Source: Acidobacteriota bacterium
GTDB taxonomy: Bacteria; Acidobacteriota; Blastocatellia; Pyrinomonadales; Pyrinomonadaceae
Assembly (NCBI GenBank): GCA_019639155.1
Contig: JAHBSJ010000016.1
Coordinates: 1-47,500, forward strand
Reading direction: 5' to 3'
Length of the DNA: 47,500 nt
Below are positions 35,444 to 44,931 of the stretch, in pieces (within the stretch, counting starts at the first letter, position 1; the number at the start of each line of letters is the position of its first letter). Under the pieces are notes generated by a model that saw only the letters and a program-made list of their open reading frames with translations, made no database searches and was not told the DNA's origin. Both the position numbers and the translations under genes were made by a program.

Positions 35444-35534
35444 CCTTGCGGTTATAAAGTTTGAGTAACTTGAACTTACGTCGCATAGACGTTACGAAAC
35501 CCGGTCGTCGATACAGCAACCTAAAGGAGAAGAC

Positions 35535-36485
35535 ATGAAACGCTGCCCAACGTGCGATAAGACCTTTGAGGATAATTTGAAGTTTTGCCAACTTGACGGG
35601 ACGCCGCTCGTTGACGATGAGCCGGCATTCGATCCGTATGCGACGATCGTTGCGACTCCGGGCTCCGGGCTGATCGCGCCGGAACCTGAAGCGGCGGCTG
35701 ACGATCCGGCCCCGCCGGCATCGGAAGTTTCTGAGCCGGAAGTGCATCAGACCATCGGCTCGATGCCCATTACGCCGCCGGATGATGTGTTGGAAATGCC
35801 GTCCGCAGATCCGCTGAAGACCATGTATGTGTCTGACGCGGAACTGCAGGAAGTGATGGTCGGCACCGCGGCTGACGAACCGGACCCGCTCGACCTGCCC
35901 GCTGAACCTGAGCCTCCGGCTTTCACCGAACCTGACGTCCCGGCACCGAGCTTTGGCGTGTCGCCTCCACCGTCGCCATTTGCAGCGTCGGATCCAGAAC
36001 CTTACATCGAACCGGAGACGATGATCCAGTCAGCGCCCATCACTTTCGACGAGCCTGCTCAACCGCCGCCTCCGCCGATGTTTGAGGAACCGGCTCCGCC
36101 ACCGCCTCCGGCATTTGAGCAGCCCGCACCTCCGCCTATGTTCAATGAACCGATGGGCGGACAAATGGAACCGCAATTCGGGCAGTACGGAGGTTTTCAG
36201 TCGCCCGTTCCAAATCCGAACAAGAACCAGACGCTAGCGATCGTTTCGTTGATCTCCGGACTGGTCGGCTTGTTCTTCTGTCTGGGATTGACTGGGCCGA
36301 TCGCTTTGATAACAGGTTTTATGGCACGCAAGCGAGCCAGTCAGAGCCCCGACGAATACGGCGGTGAGACCCTTGCCCTGATCGGCATTATCACGGGAGC
36401 TTTGGCCACATTGGTCCTGCTTGCTTTTGTCGCGTATTTTGCTTTTATTTTTCTGATCGTCGGCGCCAATATCATGGCCGGCTAG
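35535..36485 (+). CDS. Zinc-ribbon, Pro-rich membrane protein with C-terminal DUF4190-like domain
   Basis: AAAGGAG precedes the ATG at 35535. The 316-residue product starts with a short zinc-ribbon-like motif (CPTCDKTFEDNLKFCQLDGT: CxxC then a later Cys). A long acidic Pro-rich segment follows (~25-225) with repeats such as EEPAPPPPP, probably disordered. The C-terminal ~90 residues form two membrane helices (~236-260 and ~283-312) around the cytosolic GFMARKRASQSPDEYGGE loop typical of DUF4190. Known Acidobacteriota proteins have this composite look, but their role is not established. It lies seven bases before nuoI and may be co-transcribed. Confidence 0.8.
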   Translation: MKRCPTCDKTFEDNLKFCQLDGTPLVDDEPAFDPYATIVATPGSGLIAPEPEAAADDPAPPASEVSEPEVHQTIGSMPITPPDDVLEMPSADPLKTMYVSDAELQEVMVGTAADEPDPLDLPAEPEPPAFTEPDVPAPSFGVSPPPSPFAASDPEPYIEPETMIQSAPITFDEPAQPPPPPMFEEPAPPPPPAFEQPAPPPMFNEPMGGQMEPQFGQYGGFQSPVPNPNKNQTLAIVSLISGLVGLFFCLGLTGPIALITGFMARKRASQSPDEYGGETLALIGIITGALATLVLLAFVAYFAFIFLIVGANIMAG

Positions 36486-36492
36486 AAAATTT

Positions 36493-37014
36493 ATGTCGAT
36501 AATTTCGGACGTACTTCAATCATCCATCGCCGTTCTCAAGGGAATGAAGCGAACCATTTCGGAAATTCCGCGTGAGAAATGGACGGTTCAATATCCTGAT
36601 GTCCCGGTCACGGTACAGCCGCGCTATCGCGGCCAGCATCTTCTGCACGTGGACGAGAACGGCAAGGAGAAGTGCGTCGCCTGTTATTTGTGTGCCGCGG
36701 CATGTCCTTCAGATTGTATCTACATCGAGGCCGTTGACGATCCTCGTCCATACGCCGAGCGGGTTGGCCGTGATGAGCGATATGCCCAGGTCTACAACAT
36801 CGACTACGGCCGCTGCATTTTTTGCGGTTTTTGCGTTGAGGCGTGTCCGAAAGATGCGATCACGCATGGTTATAACTTCGAGATCTCGGTTTACAACCGA
36901 GCCGACCTACTGAAAACAAAGGACGATCTGCTCATCACAAAGCAGAAACAGTCAAATAACTACCGCGTCGCCTTGTCGAGCGAGGACGTGGATTCCGAAT
37001 ACAAAGAAGTCTGA
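36493..37014 (+). CDS. nuoI: NADH-quinone oxidoreductase subunit I (2x[4Fe-4S] ferredoxin-type)
   Basis: NuoI is the peripheral-arm subunit of respiratory complex I that carries clusters N6a and N6b. The 173-residue product has both motifs, CVACYLCAAACP (~57-68) and CIFCGFCVEACP (~112-123), with the usual HLLHVDENGKEKC and ITHGYNFE flanks. No other nuo genes are present, so it is a solitary copy, and whether it serves the main complex I or a variant cannot be told here. The gap of seven bases after the DUF4190 protein suggests co-transcription. Confidence 0.95.
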   Translation: MSIISDVLQSSIAVLKGMKRTISEIPREKWTVQYPDVPVTVQPRYRGQHLLHVDENGKEKCVACYLCAAACPSDCIYIEAVDDPRPYAERVGRDERYAQVYNIDYGRCIFCGFCVEACPKDAITHGYNFEISVYNRADLLKTKDDLLITKQKQSNNYRVALSSEDVDSEYKEV

Positions 37015-37044
37015 AACTTACAGCCATTTCGCTGCCGCACATTC

Positions 37045-37662
37045 GTGGACGTTACCGACATGCCGCCGACTCCCAGAGGCAGGCACCATGAGATCAGAGG
37101 TGCTGCTCTCCGGGAATTTGCCGGCCTGCGATCCGACGACGCACGTCTCGATCCGCACAGTTTGGCCCGCTTTGCAAAGCTCATGGTCGTTCCGTTCGAA
37201 GCGGTCCGAGCTCTGAGCCCGGAGTCGCGGGAGCATTTGCTTGGGAGCGGGAAGAACTCCTGGTCCGGAGGTGCCGCGTCGACAAGGCTGCCCGACGGCA
37301 GCCGACTCATCATCCTGAATCCTACACATGGCGTCAACCGTCAAAATGCTACTCTGATGGAGGAGATCAGCCATGTTTTCCTCGGTCATAAACCAAGCAA
37401 ACTCGCTGTTGAACGCCGTGACCGGAGCGGAAAGATCAATGCTCGAGAATATGATCGGGCGATCGAGGAAGAGGCGTACGGAACAGGTGCCGCGGCCCTG
37501 GTACCGTATTCTGCATTGAAGAGAATGGTGTTGGCGGGCAGATCGTCGGCCCAGATCGCGAACCATTTCTATGTTAGCCGGGCTCTCGTGGAATTTCGGA
37601 TCAAAATATCGAGGCTTTGGAGCGAGTATAAAGAACGCGGCGGTGGTGCCGATGACCGTTAA
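37045..37662 (+). CDS. ImmA/IrrE-like (DUF955) protein lacking the first zinc histidine
   Basis: The GTG at 37045 gives 205 residues; an ATG at 37060 is an alternative, and neither has a clear ribosome site. The core LMEEISHVFLGHKPS (~104-118) lines up with the HExxH helix of ImmA/IrrE metallopeptidases, but the first His is Glu (E106-E-I-S-H110). The later H115 and a distal Glu-rich stretch (EEEAYGTGAAALVPY, ~146-160) are retained. It ends with a helix-turn-helix-like segment (RSSAQIANHFYVSRALVEFR). IrrE/ImmA proteins cleave or bind repressors during stress. It ends two bases before a GAF-SpoIIE phosphatase, so a regulatory pair is plausible. Confidence 0.8.
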   Translation: MDVTDMPPTPRGRHHEIRGAALREFAGLRSDDARLDPHSLARFAKLMVVPFEAVRALSPESREHLLGSGKNSWSGGAASTRLPDGSRLIILNPTHGVNRQNATLMEEISHVFLGHKPSKLAVERRDRSGKINAREYDRAIEEEAYGTGAAALVPYSALKRMVLAGRSSAQIANHFYVSRALVEFRIKISRLWSEYKERGGGADDR

Positions 37663-37664
37663 TA

Positions 37665-38954
37665 ATGGCGAGCAAGAAGAACCAAAACGAAAGAAAGCAC
37701 GAACAGATAACGGCCACGGACAAGCTCCGGCTGCTGCTTGATATCACAAAGACGATCAGCCGTTCGCTCGACCTCGAGGAAGTTCTGAATCTCGTAATGG
37801 ATACTCTTGGCTCGCTGCTTACCTACGACGCAGCCGGCATTTACTTGATCGAGTTCAAGCCTGAGGACGGCAGTCCCTATATTTTCAAATCGAAGGTCAT
37901 CCGAGGTTATCAGATCAGTTTTGACCTGATCGAACCGCGACTGAAAATGGGCGAAGGCTTTCTCGGAACTGTGGCTCAATCGGGGCGGCCCATCATTTCA
38001 CCTGATGTCTCAAAAGACCCGCGTTATTTCGCAGCACGTGAAAGGACGCGTTCGGAGATGGCTGTCCCTATCATTTCTAATGATCGCGTCATCGGCGTGT
38101 TCGACCTCGAGAGCGACGAGTTGAACGCGTACGGTGCGGACGACCTGGCTCTGATGCAGCTGCTAGCGTCGCAGGTGGCGATCATCATCGAAAAGGTGCG
38201 GCTTCACGAACAAGTCGTCGAGAAAAAGCGCATTCAAGCACAGTTGGAGGTCGCACGTCAGGTCCAGCTCGAGCTACTTCCGCCCGGCGATCCCGAGTGT
38301 GAAGGTTTTGACGTAAGCGCGTACATCTTCCCGACTGAGCAGGTTTCAGGAGACTATTACGATTGGGTAAAGATATTTGATGATCAATTCGGCATTATTG
38401 TGGCGGACGCTGTCGGAAAGGGAATTCCGGCAGCATTGCTGATGGCATTCCTTCGAGCTTCGCTGAGGTCATGCGTTCAGATCGGATATGCGCCGAATAT
38501 TGCCTTCGCAAAGGTCAGTAATCTGCTTCGCGGATCGATAGAAGACAACCGCTTCATCACTGCGATCTACGGCGTTTTGGACGTAACGAACAAGACCTTC
38601 CTTTTTTCGAACGCCGGGCATACACCGCCGCTGCTGATCAAACCCAACGGCGAGTTTCGCTATGTCGAATATGGAAATTTGGCACTGGGAATGTTCGACG
38701 ACATCCATTATCACCAGCATTTTATTCGCTTTGAACGCGGCGAAGTGATGGTGATCTACACGGACGGCATTACGGAAGCCGCAAATCCGGGCGGCGATGA
38801 TTACGGACTGGACAGGCTCGCAAAGAGGGTCTTGTCCGGCATCAATCTGACAGCACGTCAATTGATCGATCACATCCGAAAGGACGTCGCGGATTTTACC
38901 GAACGTAAATTCCTCGATGACGACGGAACACTATTTGTGGTCAAACGTCTTTAG
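37665..38954 (+). CDS. GAF-domain serine phosphatase, RsbU/SpoIIE (PP2C) family
   Basis: The 429-residue product is cytosolic: an N-terminal helix, a GAF sensor domain (~30-180), a coiled linker (~180-205, KKRIQAQLEVARQVQLELLPP) and a PP2C/SpoIIE phosphatase domain (~205-429). Metal-binding landmarks are present: VSGDYYDW, VADAVGKGIPAALLM, NAGHTPPLL, YTDGITEA and DDDGTLFVV. Such RsbU-type enzymes usually dephosphorylate an anti-sigma-factor antagonist to switch on a stress or developmental response. The start lies two bases after the stop of the ImmA/IrrE-like gene, indicating translational coupling. No antagonist or anti-sigma kinase is nearby. Confidence 0.93.
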   Translation: MASKKNQNERKHEQITATDKLRLLLDITKTISRSLDLEEVLNLVMDTLGSLLTYDAAGIYLIEFKPEDGSPYIFKSKVIRGYQISFDLIEPRLKMGEGFLGTVAQSGRPIISPDVSKDPRYFAARERTRSEMAVPIISNDRVIGVFDLESDELNAYGADDLALMQLLASQVAIIIEKVRLHEQVVEKKRIQAQLEVARQVQLELLPPGDPECEGFDVSAYIFPTEQVSGDYYDWVKIFDDQFGIIVADAVGKGIPAALLMAFLRASLRSCVQIGYAPNIAFAKVSNLLRGSIEDNRFITAIYGVLDVTNKTFLFSNAGHTPPLLIKPNGEFRYVEYGNLALGMFDDIHYHQHFIRFERGEVMVIYTDGITEAANPGGDDYGLDRLAKRVLSGINLTARQLIDHIRKDVADFTERKFLDDDGTLFVVKRL

Positions 38955-38991
38955 GAACGAGGCGGGCATGTCTGCCCTTCCTCGTTCCTTC
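38953..38991 (+). terminator. Strong stem-loop at the end of the SpoIIE phosphatase gene
   Basis: AGGAACGAGG (38953-38962) pairs perfectly with CCTCGTTCCT (38980-38989), and an inner GGGCA/TGCCC (38964-38968 with 38973-38977) extends it. The stop codon is inside the stem. Only two Ts follow, so it is a stable 3' hairpin that may act as a terminator or an RNA-stability element. Confidence 0.6.
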
Positions 38992-39008
38992 AGTTGTCAT
39001 GGAAATGG

Positions 39009-39269
39009 TCAATGTGCGGTAAAGCTGGAACTCACGCTGTCGCCGCCGGGGACGATCGGCGAGGTGTATTCGCCGTATCTTATTTTTTCATCACCGCCTC
39101 GGGCGAATGCGTAGCTGTCAAAGCCGAAGGCATCGAGGAGATCGGCAAGTTCATTCGAACTTTCCAGGTGAAGGCTCTCCGAAAATCCTGATATAGCCCG
39201 AAACTGCAGAAGCCGCTCAATTACCTCAAGCGGTGCAAAGCAGGATTCGGGATCTTTGTATGTAGCCAT
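39009..39269 (-). CDS. Possible small hypothetical protein
   Basis: An 86-residue frame begins at an ATG at 39269 with a GAGGTG ribosome-like site 12 bases upstream. Its composition looks protein-like (acidic, amphipathic ESSNELADLLDAFGFDSYAF), and it fills a 480-base gap between two + strand genes. A longer form from 39362 is less likely because it lacks a ribosome site. No family is recognised, and it could be spurious. Confidence 0.45.
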   Translation of the reverse strand: MATYKDPESCFAPLEVIERLLQFRAISGFSESLHLESSNELADLLDAFGFDSYAFARGGDEKIRYGEYTSPIVPGGDSVSSSFTAH

Positions 39270-39436
39270 ATTCAGCAGGCACCTCAGATCGTGCCGGACG
39301 CATCTACTTAGATAGGGCTGATGTGTTTGGGGTTGTTCGCTATTTTGGGGATCGCAATACAAAGCAAAACCATTGCATTCCGGACGGCATCAAGCTAGTA
39401 TCAAGGGTGTTAATTGACTCGGAGGCATATTAGATC

Positions 39437-40552
39437 ATGAAGACCGCGAAGTTGTTGGTGTCCTCAATTGTGGTAGTTGTCGCCGTGATGGCCGGTTCTG
39501 CCGTCGCACAGTCGACTGCCGACAAGTACATTATTTCGGCGAAAGCCGGCGGCGTTAACTATGTTGAAGGGAACGTTGTTTCGCTGTCGCAGGATGGTGT
39601 CGGATCGCGCGTATTCAAAGGCGATCGGCTGGAAGTAGGCGAACGTCTGCAGACCGGAGCGAATTCCCGCGCCGAGGTTTTGCTGAATCCGGGATCATAT
39701 GTGCGTCTCGGAAGCAACGCGGAAATCTCGCTGATCGACGATTCTCTTGATAACCTTCGTTTGCGGGTTGACCGCGGTGCGGCGATGTTCGAGATATTTG
39801 CGACGAAGGATTTCACCGTCTCGGTCGTAACGGACGGCGGCGATGTGATCCTTTCGCGCAGCGGCATTTACCGTGTTAATGCTTCGAACGCAGGCTCAAC
39901 AAAGGTCGAGGTTTTTGACGGCAGGGCAAGCCTTTTGTCCGACAGCAAGGTCTCCGCCGGTTCCGGCAAGGCCCTTTCCGTCAGTGCCGGTAATTCGTCC
40001 GTTTCACAATTTGACCGCAAAAACCTTGACGGTCTTGCTCAGTGGAGCAAGGATCGAGGCAAGTCGCTTGCAGAGGCTACGGCTACACTAAGGAATCGGG
40101 ATGTCCGCAACGTGCTGATCAGTTCGTTCAACATGGGCCGCTGGAATATGTGGGATACGTTCGGGCTTTGGGTCTACGACATACGTCGTGGCGGTTTTTG
40201 TTTCTTGCCTTTCGGCTACGGCTGGAGTTCGCCCTACGGATTCTTTTACGGGCACGGCATCAATTGGTATAACCTGCCGGTGATAATCAGGAATATTTCT
40301 ACGACCCCTAATCCAACGACAGGAACGAACGCACCCGCGAGCGGACAGAACGGCACAAAGGTCAGGACCCGCCCGTCGGCCCCCGCGTTCTCGAGGATCG
40401 AATCGGACCGAAGAAATACGCCGATCCGCGTGGCTCCTGAGGTACCGCCGATGTACGGTCCGCAACCGACGGGTACTGTTAGAATGCCTGCTCCGGTGAT
40501 GGTGGAAACGGCTCCGCCGGCACCTAACACGGCACGTCCGACGCGGCCGTGA
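39437..40552 (+). CDS. Secreted FecR-domain protein
   Basis: GGAGG at 39420-39424 precedes the ATG. The 371-residue product has a cleavable signal peptide (~1-24, ending GSAVAQ), then a FecR-type beta-rich domain (~30-190) with LEVGERLQTGANSRAEVLL and LRLRVDRGAAMFEI, common to envelope FecR-like proteins. A middle aromatic/Gly-rich segment (~220-285, GFCFLPFGYGWSSPYGFFYG) and a Pro-rich tail follow. There is no membrane helix or sigma-factor partner, so it is not a classical FecR signal transducer; an extracytoplasmic polysaccharide- or wall-associated role is possible. A possible promoter (TTGCAT, 17 bases, TAGTAT) lies at about 39373-39401. Confidence 0.85.
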   Translation: MKTAKLLVSSIVVVVAVMAGSAVAQSTADKYIISAKAGGVNYVEGNVVSLSQDGVGSRVFKGDRLEVGERLQTGANSRAEVLLNPGSYVRLGSNAEISLIDDSLDNLRLRVDRGAAMFEIFATKDFTVSVVTDGGDVILSRSGIYRVNASNAGSTKVEVFDGRASLLSDSKVSAGSGKALSVSAGNSSVSQFDRKNLDGLAQWSKDRGKSLAEATATLRNRDVRNVLISSFNMGRWNMWDTFGLWVYDIRRGGFCFLPFGYGWSSPYGFFYGHGINWYNLPVIIRNISTTPNPTTGTNAPASGQNGTKVRTRPSAPAFSRIESDRRNTPIRVAPEVPPMYGPQPTGTVRMPAPVMVETAPPAPNTARPTRP

Positions 40553-40573
40553 TCTCATTAAGAAGGTTTCGAC

Positions 40574-40603
40574 AAGGCTGCCTATTTAGGCAGCCTTTTT
40601 TAT
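40574..40603 (+). terminator. Intrinsic terminator of the FecR-domain gene
   Basis: AAGGCTGCCT (40574-40583) pairs perfectly with AGGCAGCCTT (40588-40597) around ATTT, followed by a T run. It sits between convergent genes, 21 bases after the + strand stop and next to the minus-strand stop at 40600. Confidence 0.9.
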
Positions 40604-41439
40604 TTTGCGAGCGTTGCCACGGCCTCAACGGGGATCTGCTCTCGAAGATAAGGTTCCGCTATGAGGAAGATGGACTGCAGGCCGTTGAAGAACATATGCA
40701 GCAGGATACACGGCAAAAGATTGCCGGATACTATCCGAATGAAAGTGAGGATCACGCTAAGCAGCGTAAGCAGAAAGATAGTCGAAAAGCTTGGATAATA
40801 TTGCGGCACGTGAACTACGGCGAAAAGGACCGTGGTGAACGCAAATGCTGCAGGTATACCGAATTTTGCCTGAAACGACGAATATATGACGCCCCTATAG
40901 ACCACCTCTTCGACCACTGGGGCCGTAACGGTCGCGATGAAAGCTATCACAAAAACTGCCTCGCGTGAGCTCTTCAGGATCCTGAGAAGCTCATTCTCCT
41001 GTTCGGGGCAGTAATGCCCCACGATCGCGGCCAGAGCGAAAAAACCCGCCAAGATAAGAAAATAATGCCACCAGCGGAATCCGCCCCGTTCCCAACCAAG
41101 CGACTCCCGGAATCTGAATCGGGACATCCGCGTGACTACCAGCCAAGCGAGGCCGAGTGTCAACAAATGGGCCGGAATGATGCCGACAAGTTGGAGAATG
41201 ATCGAAGTTGGGTCAGATTTCGCAAACTCCAGTATCTGATCCGTATCGACGATAGGAGTGGAGAGCGTCGCCAGATACGGCAGCAAGAACAATGAAGGTA
41301 TCAGCATTATCAGCAGGACGCTCGCGAACCAAACACCGATAGCCTCGCCAACGGACCATTTCGGGGAATTAGGAGACTGAATGTCGACAGATGCCGGAAG
41401 GTTGCTTTCTTCGATTACCACGAATGAGAGTTTAGCCAA
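40600..41439 (-). CDS. CPBP-family intramembrane metalloprotease
   Basis: The 279-residue product has seven or eight membrane helices and the CPBP (CAAX protease/bacteriocin-processing, Abi) motifs: EEVVYRG (~201-207), the second-motif FAVVHVPQ, and the last-helix NLLPCILLHMFFN. These provide the paired Glu and His residues of the membrane active site. The furthest start is TTG at 41439. A GTG at 41421 would suit as well, and neither has a clear ribosome site. The natural substrate is unknown. It is divergent from kdsB. Confidence 0.88.
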   Translation of the reverse strand: MAKLSFVVIEESNLPASVDIQSPNSPKWSVGEAIGVWFASVLLIMLIPSLFLLPYLATLSTPIVDTDQILEFAKSDPTSIILQLVGIIPAHLLTLGLAWLVVTRMSRFRFRESLGWERGGFRWWHYFLILAGFFALAAIVGHYCPEQENELLRILKSSREAVFVIAFIATVTAPVVEEVVYRGVIYSSFQAKFGIPAAFAFTTVLFAVVHVPQYYPSFSTIFLLTLLSVILTFIRIVSGNLLPCILLHMFFNGLQSIFLIAEPYLREQIPVEAVATLAK

Positions 41440-41509
41440 TCAACACAAAGTCGCCAAGTTTGTCTTTCTAATTTGAACCGCGAGGCGATTCGCGATAGTC
41501 TAGAAACCC

Positions 41510-44025
<2,516 letters not shown>

Positions 44026-44068
44026 TTTCAGCATCATCGTAACTCAGATATCCGATGGTAAAAGGCTG

Positions 44069-44094
44069 TCTGTGCTAATCTGTGTCTATCTGTG
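44069..44094 (+). repeat. Three 10-bp-spaced TCTGTG repeats upstream of kdsA
   Basis: TCTGTG occurs at 44069, 44079 and 44089, exactly 10 bp apart, ending 12 bases before the kdsA ATG. The periodic spacing is close to a helical turn and suggests a protein-binding or RNA element, but no known motif is identified. Confidence 0.4.
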
Positions 44095-44106
44095 GTTGAA
44101 GTGATT

Positions 44107-44931
44107 ATGCAGTCTTTTTCTGTCGGAAATGTGGAATTTGGAAGAGGCGGCCTGAGCTTCATTCTCGGGCCATGCGTCGTGGAATCGTACGAACATGCTT
44201 CTATGATGGCTTCGTCGATCAATGAGATCTGCGAACGCGTCGGCGTCGGGTTTATTTATAAATCGTCATTCGATAAGGCGAACCGCAGCTCGATCGAGAG
44301 TTTTCGCGGTGGCGGACTTGAAAGCGGGCTTGAGATATTAGAGCGTGTGAAAAACGAGGTCGGGGTCCCCGTGATCACCGATATCCACGAGCCGTGGCAG
44401 GCGGAAAAGACGGCAGCTGTAGCGGATATGCTGCAAATTCCCGCTTTTCTATGCCGTCAAACCGATCTGCTGGTCGCTGCTGCCGAAACGGGAAGAGCCG
44501 TAAATGTTAAGAAGGGGCAGTTTTTGAGCCCTTGGGACGCGAAGAACATCGTCGAAAAACTGAATGCGGCCGGCTGCGATAAGATACTGCTGACCGAACG
44601 CGGGGCGAGTTTTGGATATAACAATCTTGTTGTGGATCTTCGATCGTTCCCGGTCATGCGGTCATTTGGTGTACCGGTCGTTTTTGATGTGACGCATTCG
44701 CTGCAACTCCCCGGCGGATTAGGGAAAGCAACTGGCGGACAAGCGGAATACATCGAACATTTTGCACGAGCGGGAGTCGCATGCGGGGTCGATGCTGTAT
44801 TTATGGAGGTCCACAACGACCCTTCAAAGGCACCAAGCGACGGACCGAATCAACTCCCGTTGTCGCGGGTTGAATCTCTGTTGTCGATCCTAAAAAAGAT
44901 CCACGAACTGATAAATGAAAAAACACCTTAG
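44107..44931 (+). CDS. kdsA: 3-deoxy-8-phosphooctulonate synthase (Kdo-8-phosphate synthase)
   Basis: KdsA condenses arabinose-5-phosphate with phosphoenolpyruvate to Kdo-8-phosphate. The ATG at 44107 is preferred to a TTG five codons upstream; it gives 274 residues, close to the usual length. Landmarks include [39 protein letters not shown] and [12 protein letters not shown]. The Cys in GPC is the metal ligand that marks the metal-dependent class, in contrast to the Asn of the E. coli-type enzyme. The stop overlaps the start of the next gene by 17 bases. Confidence 0.97.
   Translation: MQSFSVGNVEFGRGGLSFILGPCVVESYEHASMMASSINEICERVGVGFIYKSSFDKANRSSIESFRGGGLESGLEILERVKNEVGVPVITDIHEPWQAEKTAAVADMLQIPAFLCRQTDLLVAAAETGRAVNVKKGQFLSPWDAKNIVEKLNAAGCDKILLTERGASFGYNNLVVDLRSFPVMRSFGVPVVFDVTHSLQLPGGLGKATGGQAEYIEHFARAGVACGVDAVFMEVHNDPSKAPSDGPNQLPLSRVESLLSILKKIHELINEKTP

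Noticed and set aside
40549..40968. 139-residue + strand frame overlapping the CPBP protease
   Set aside because: It runs antisense to a protein with clear CPBP motifs and starts inside the FecR gene's end and terminator.
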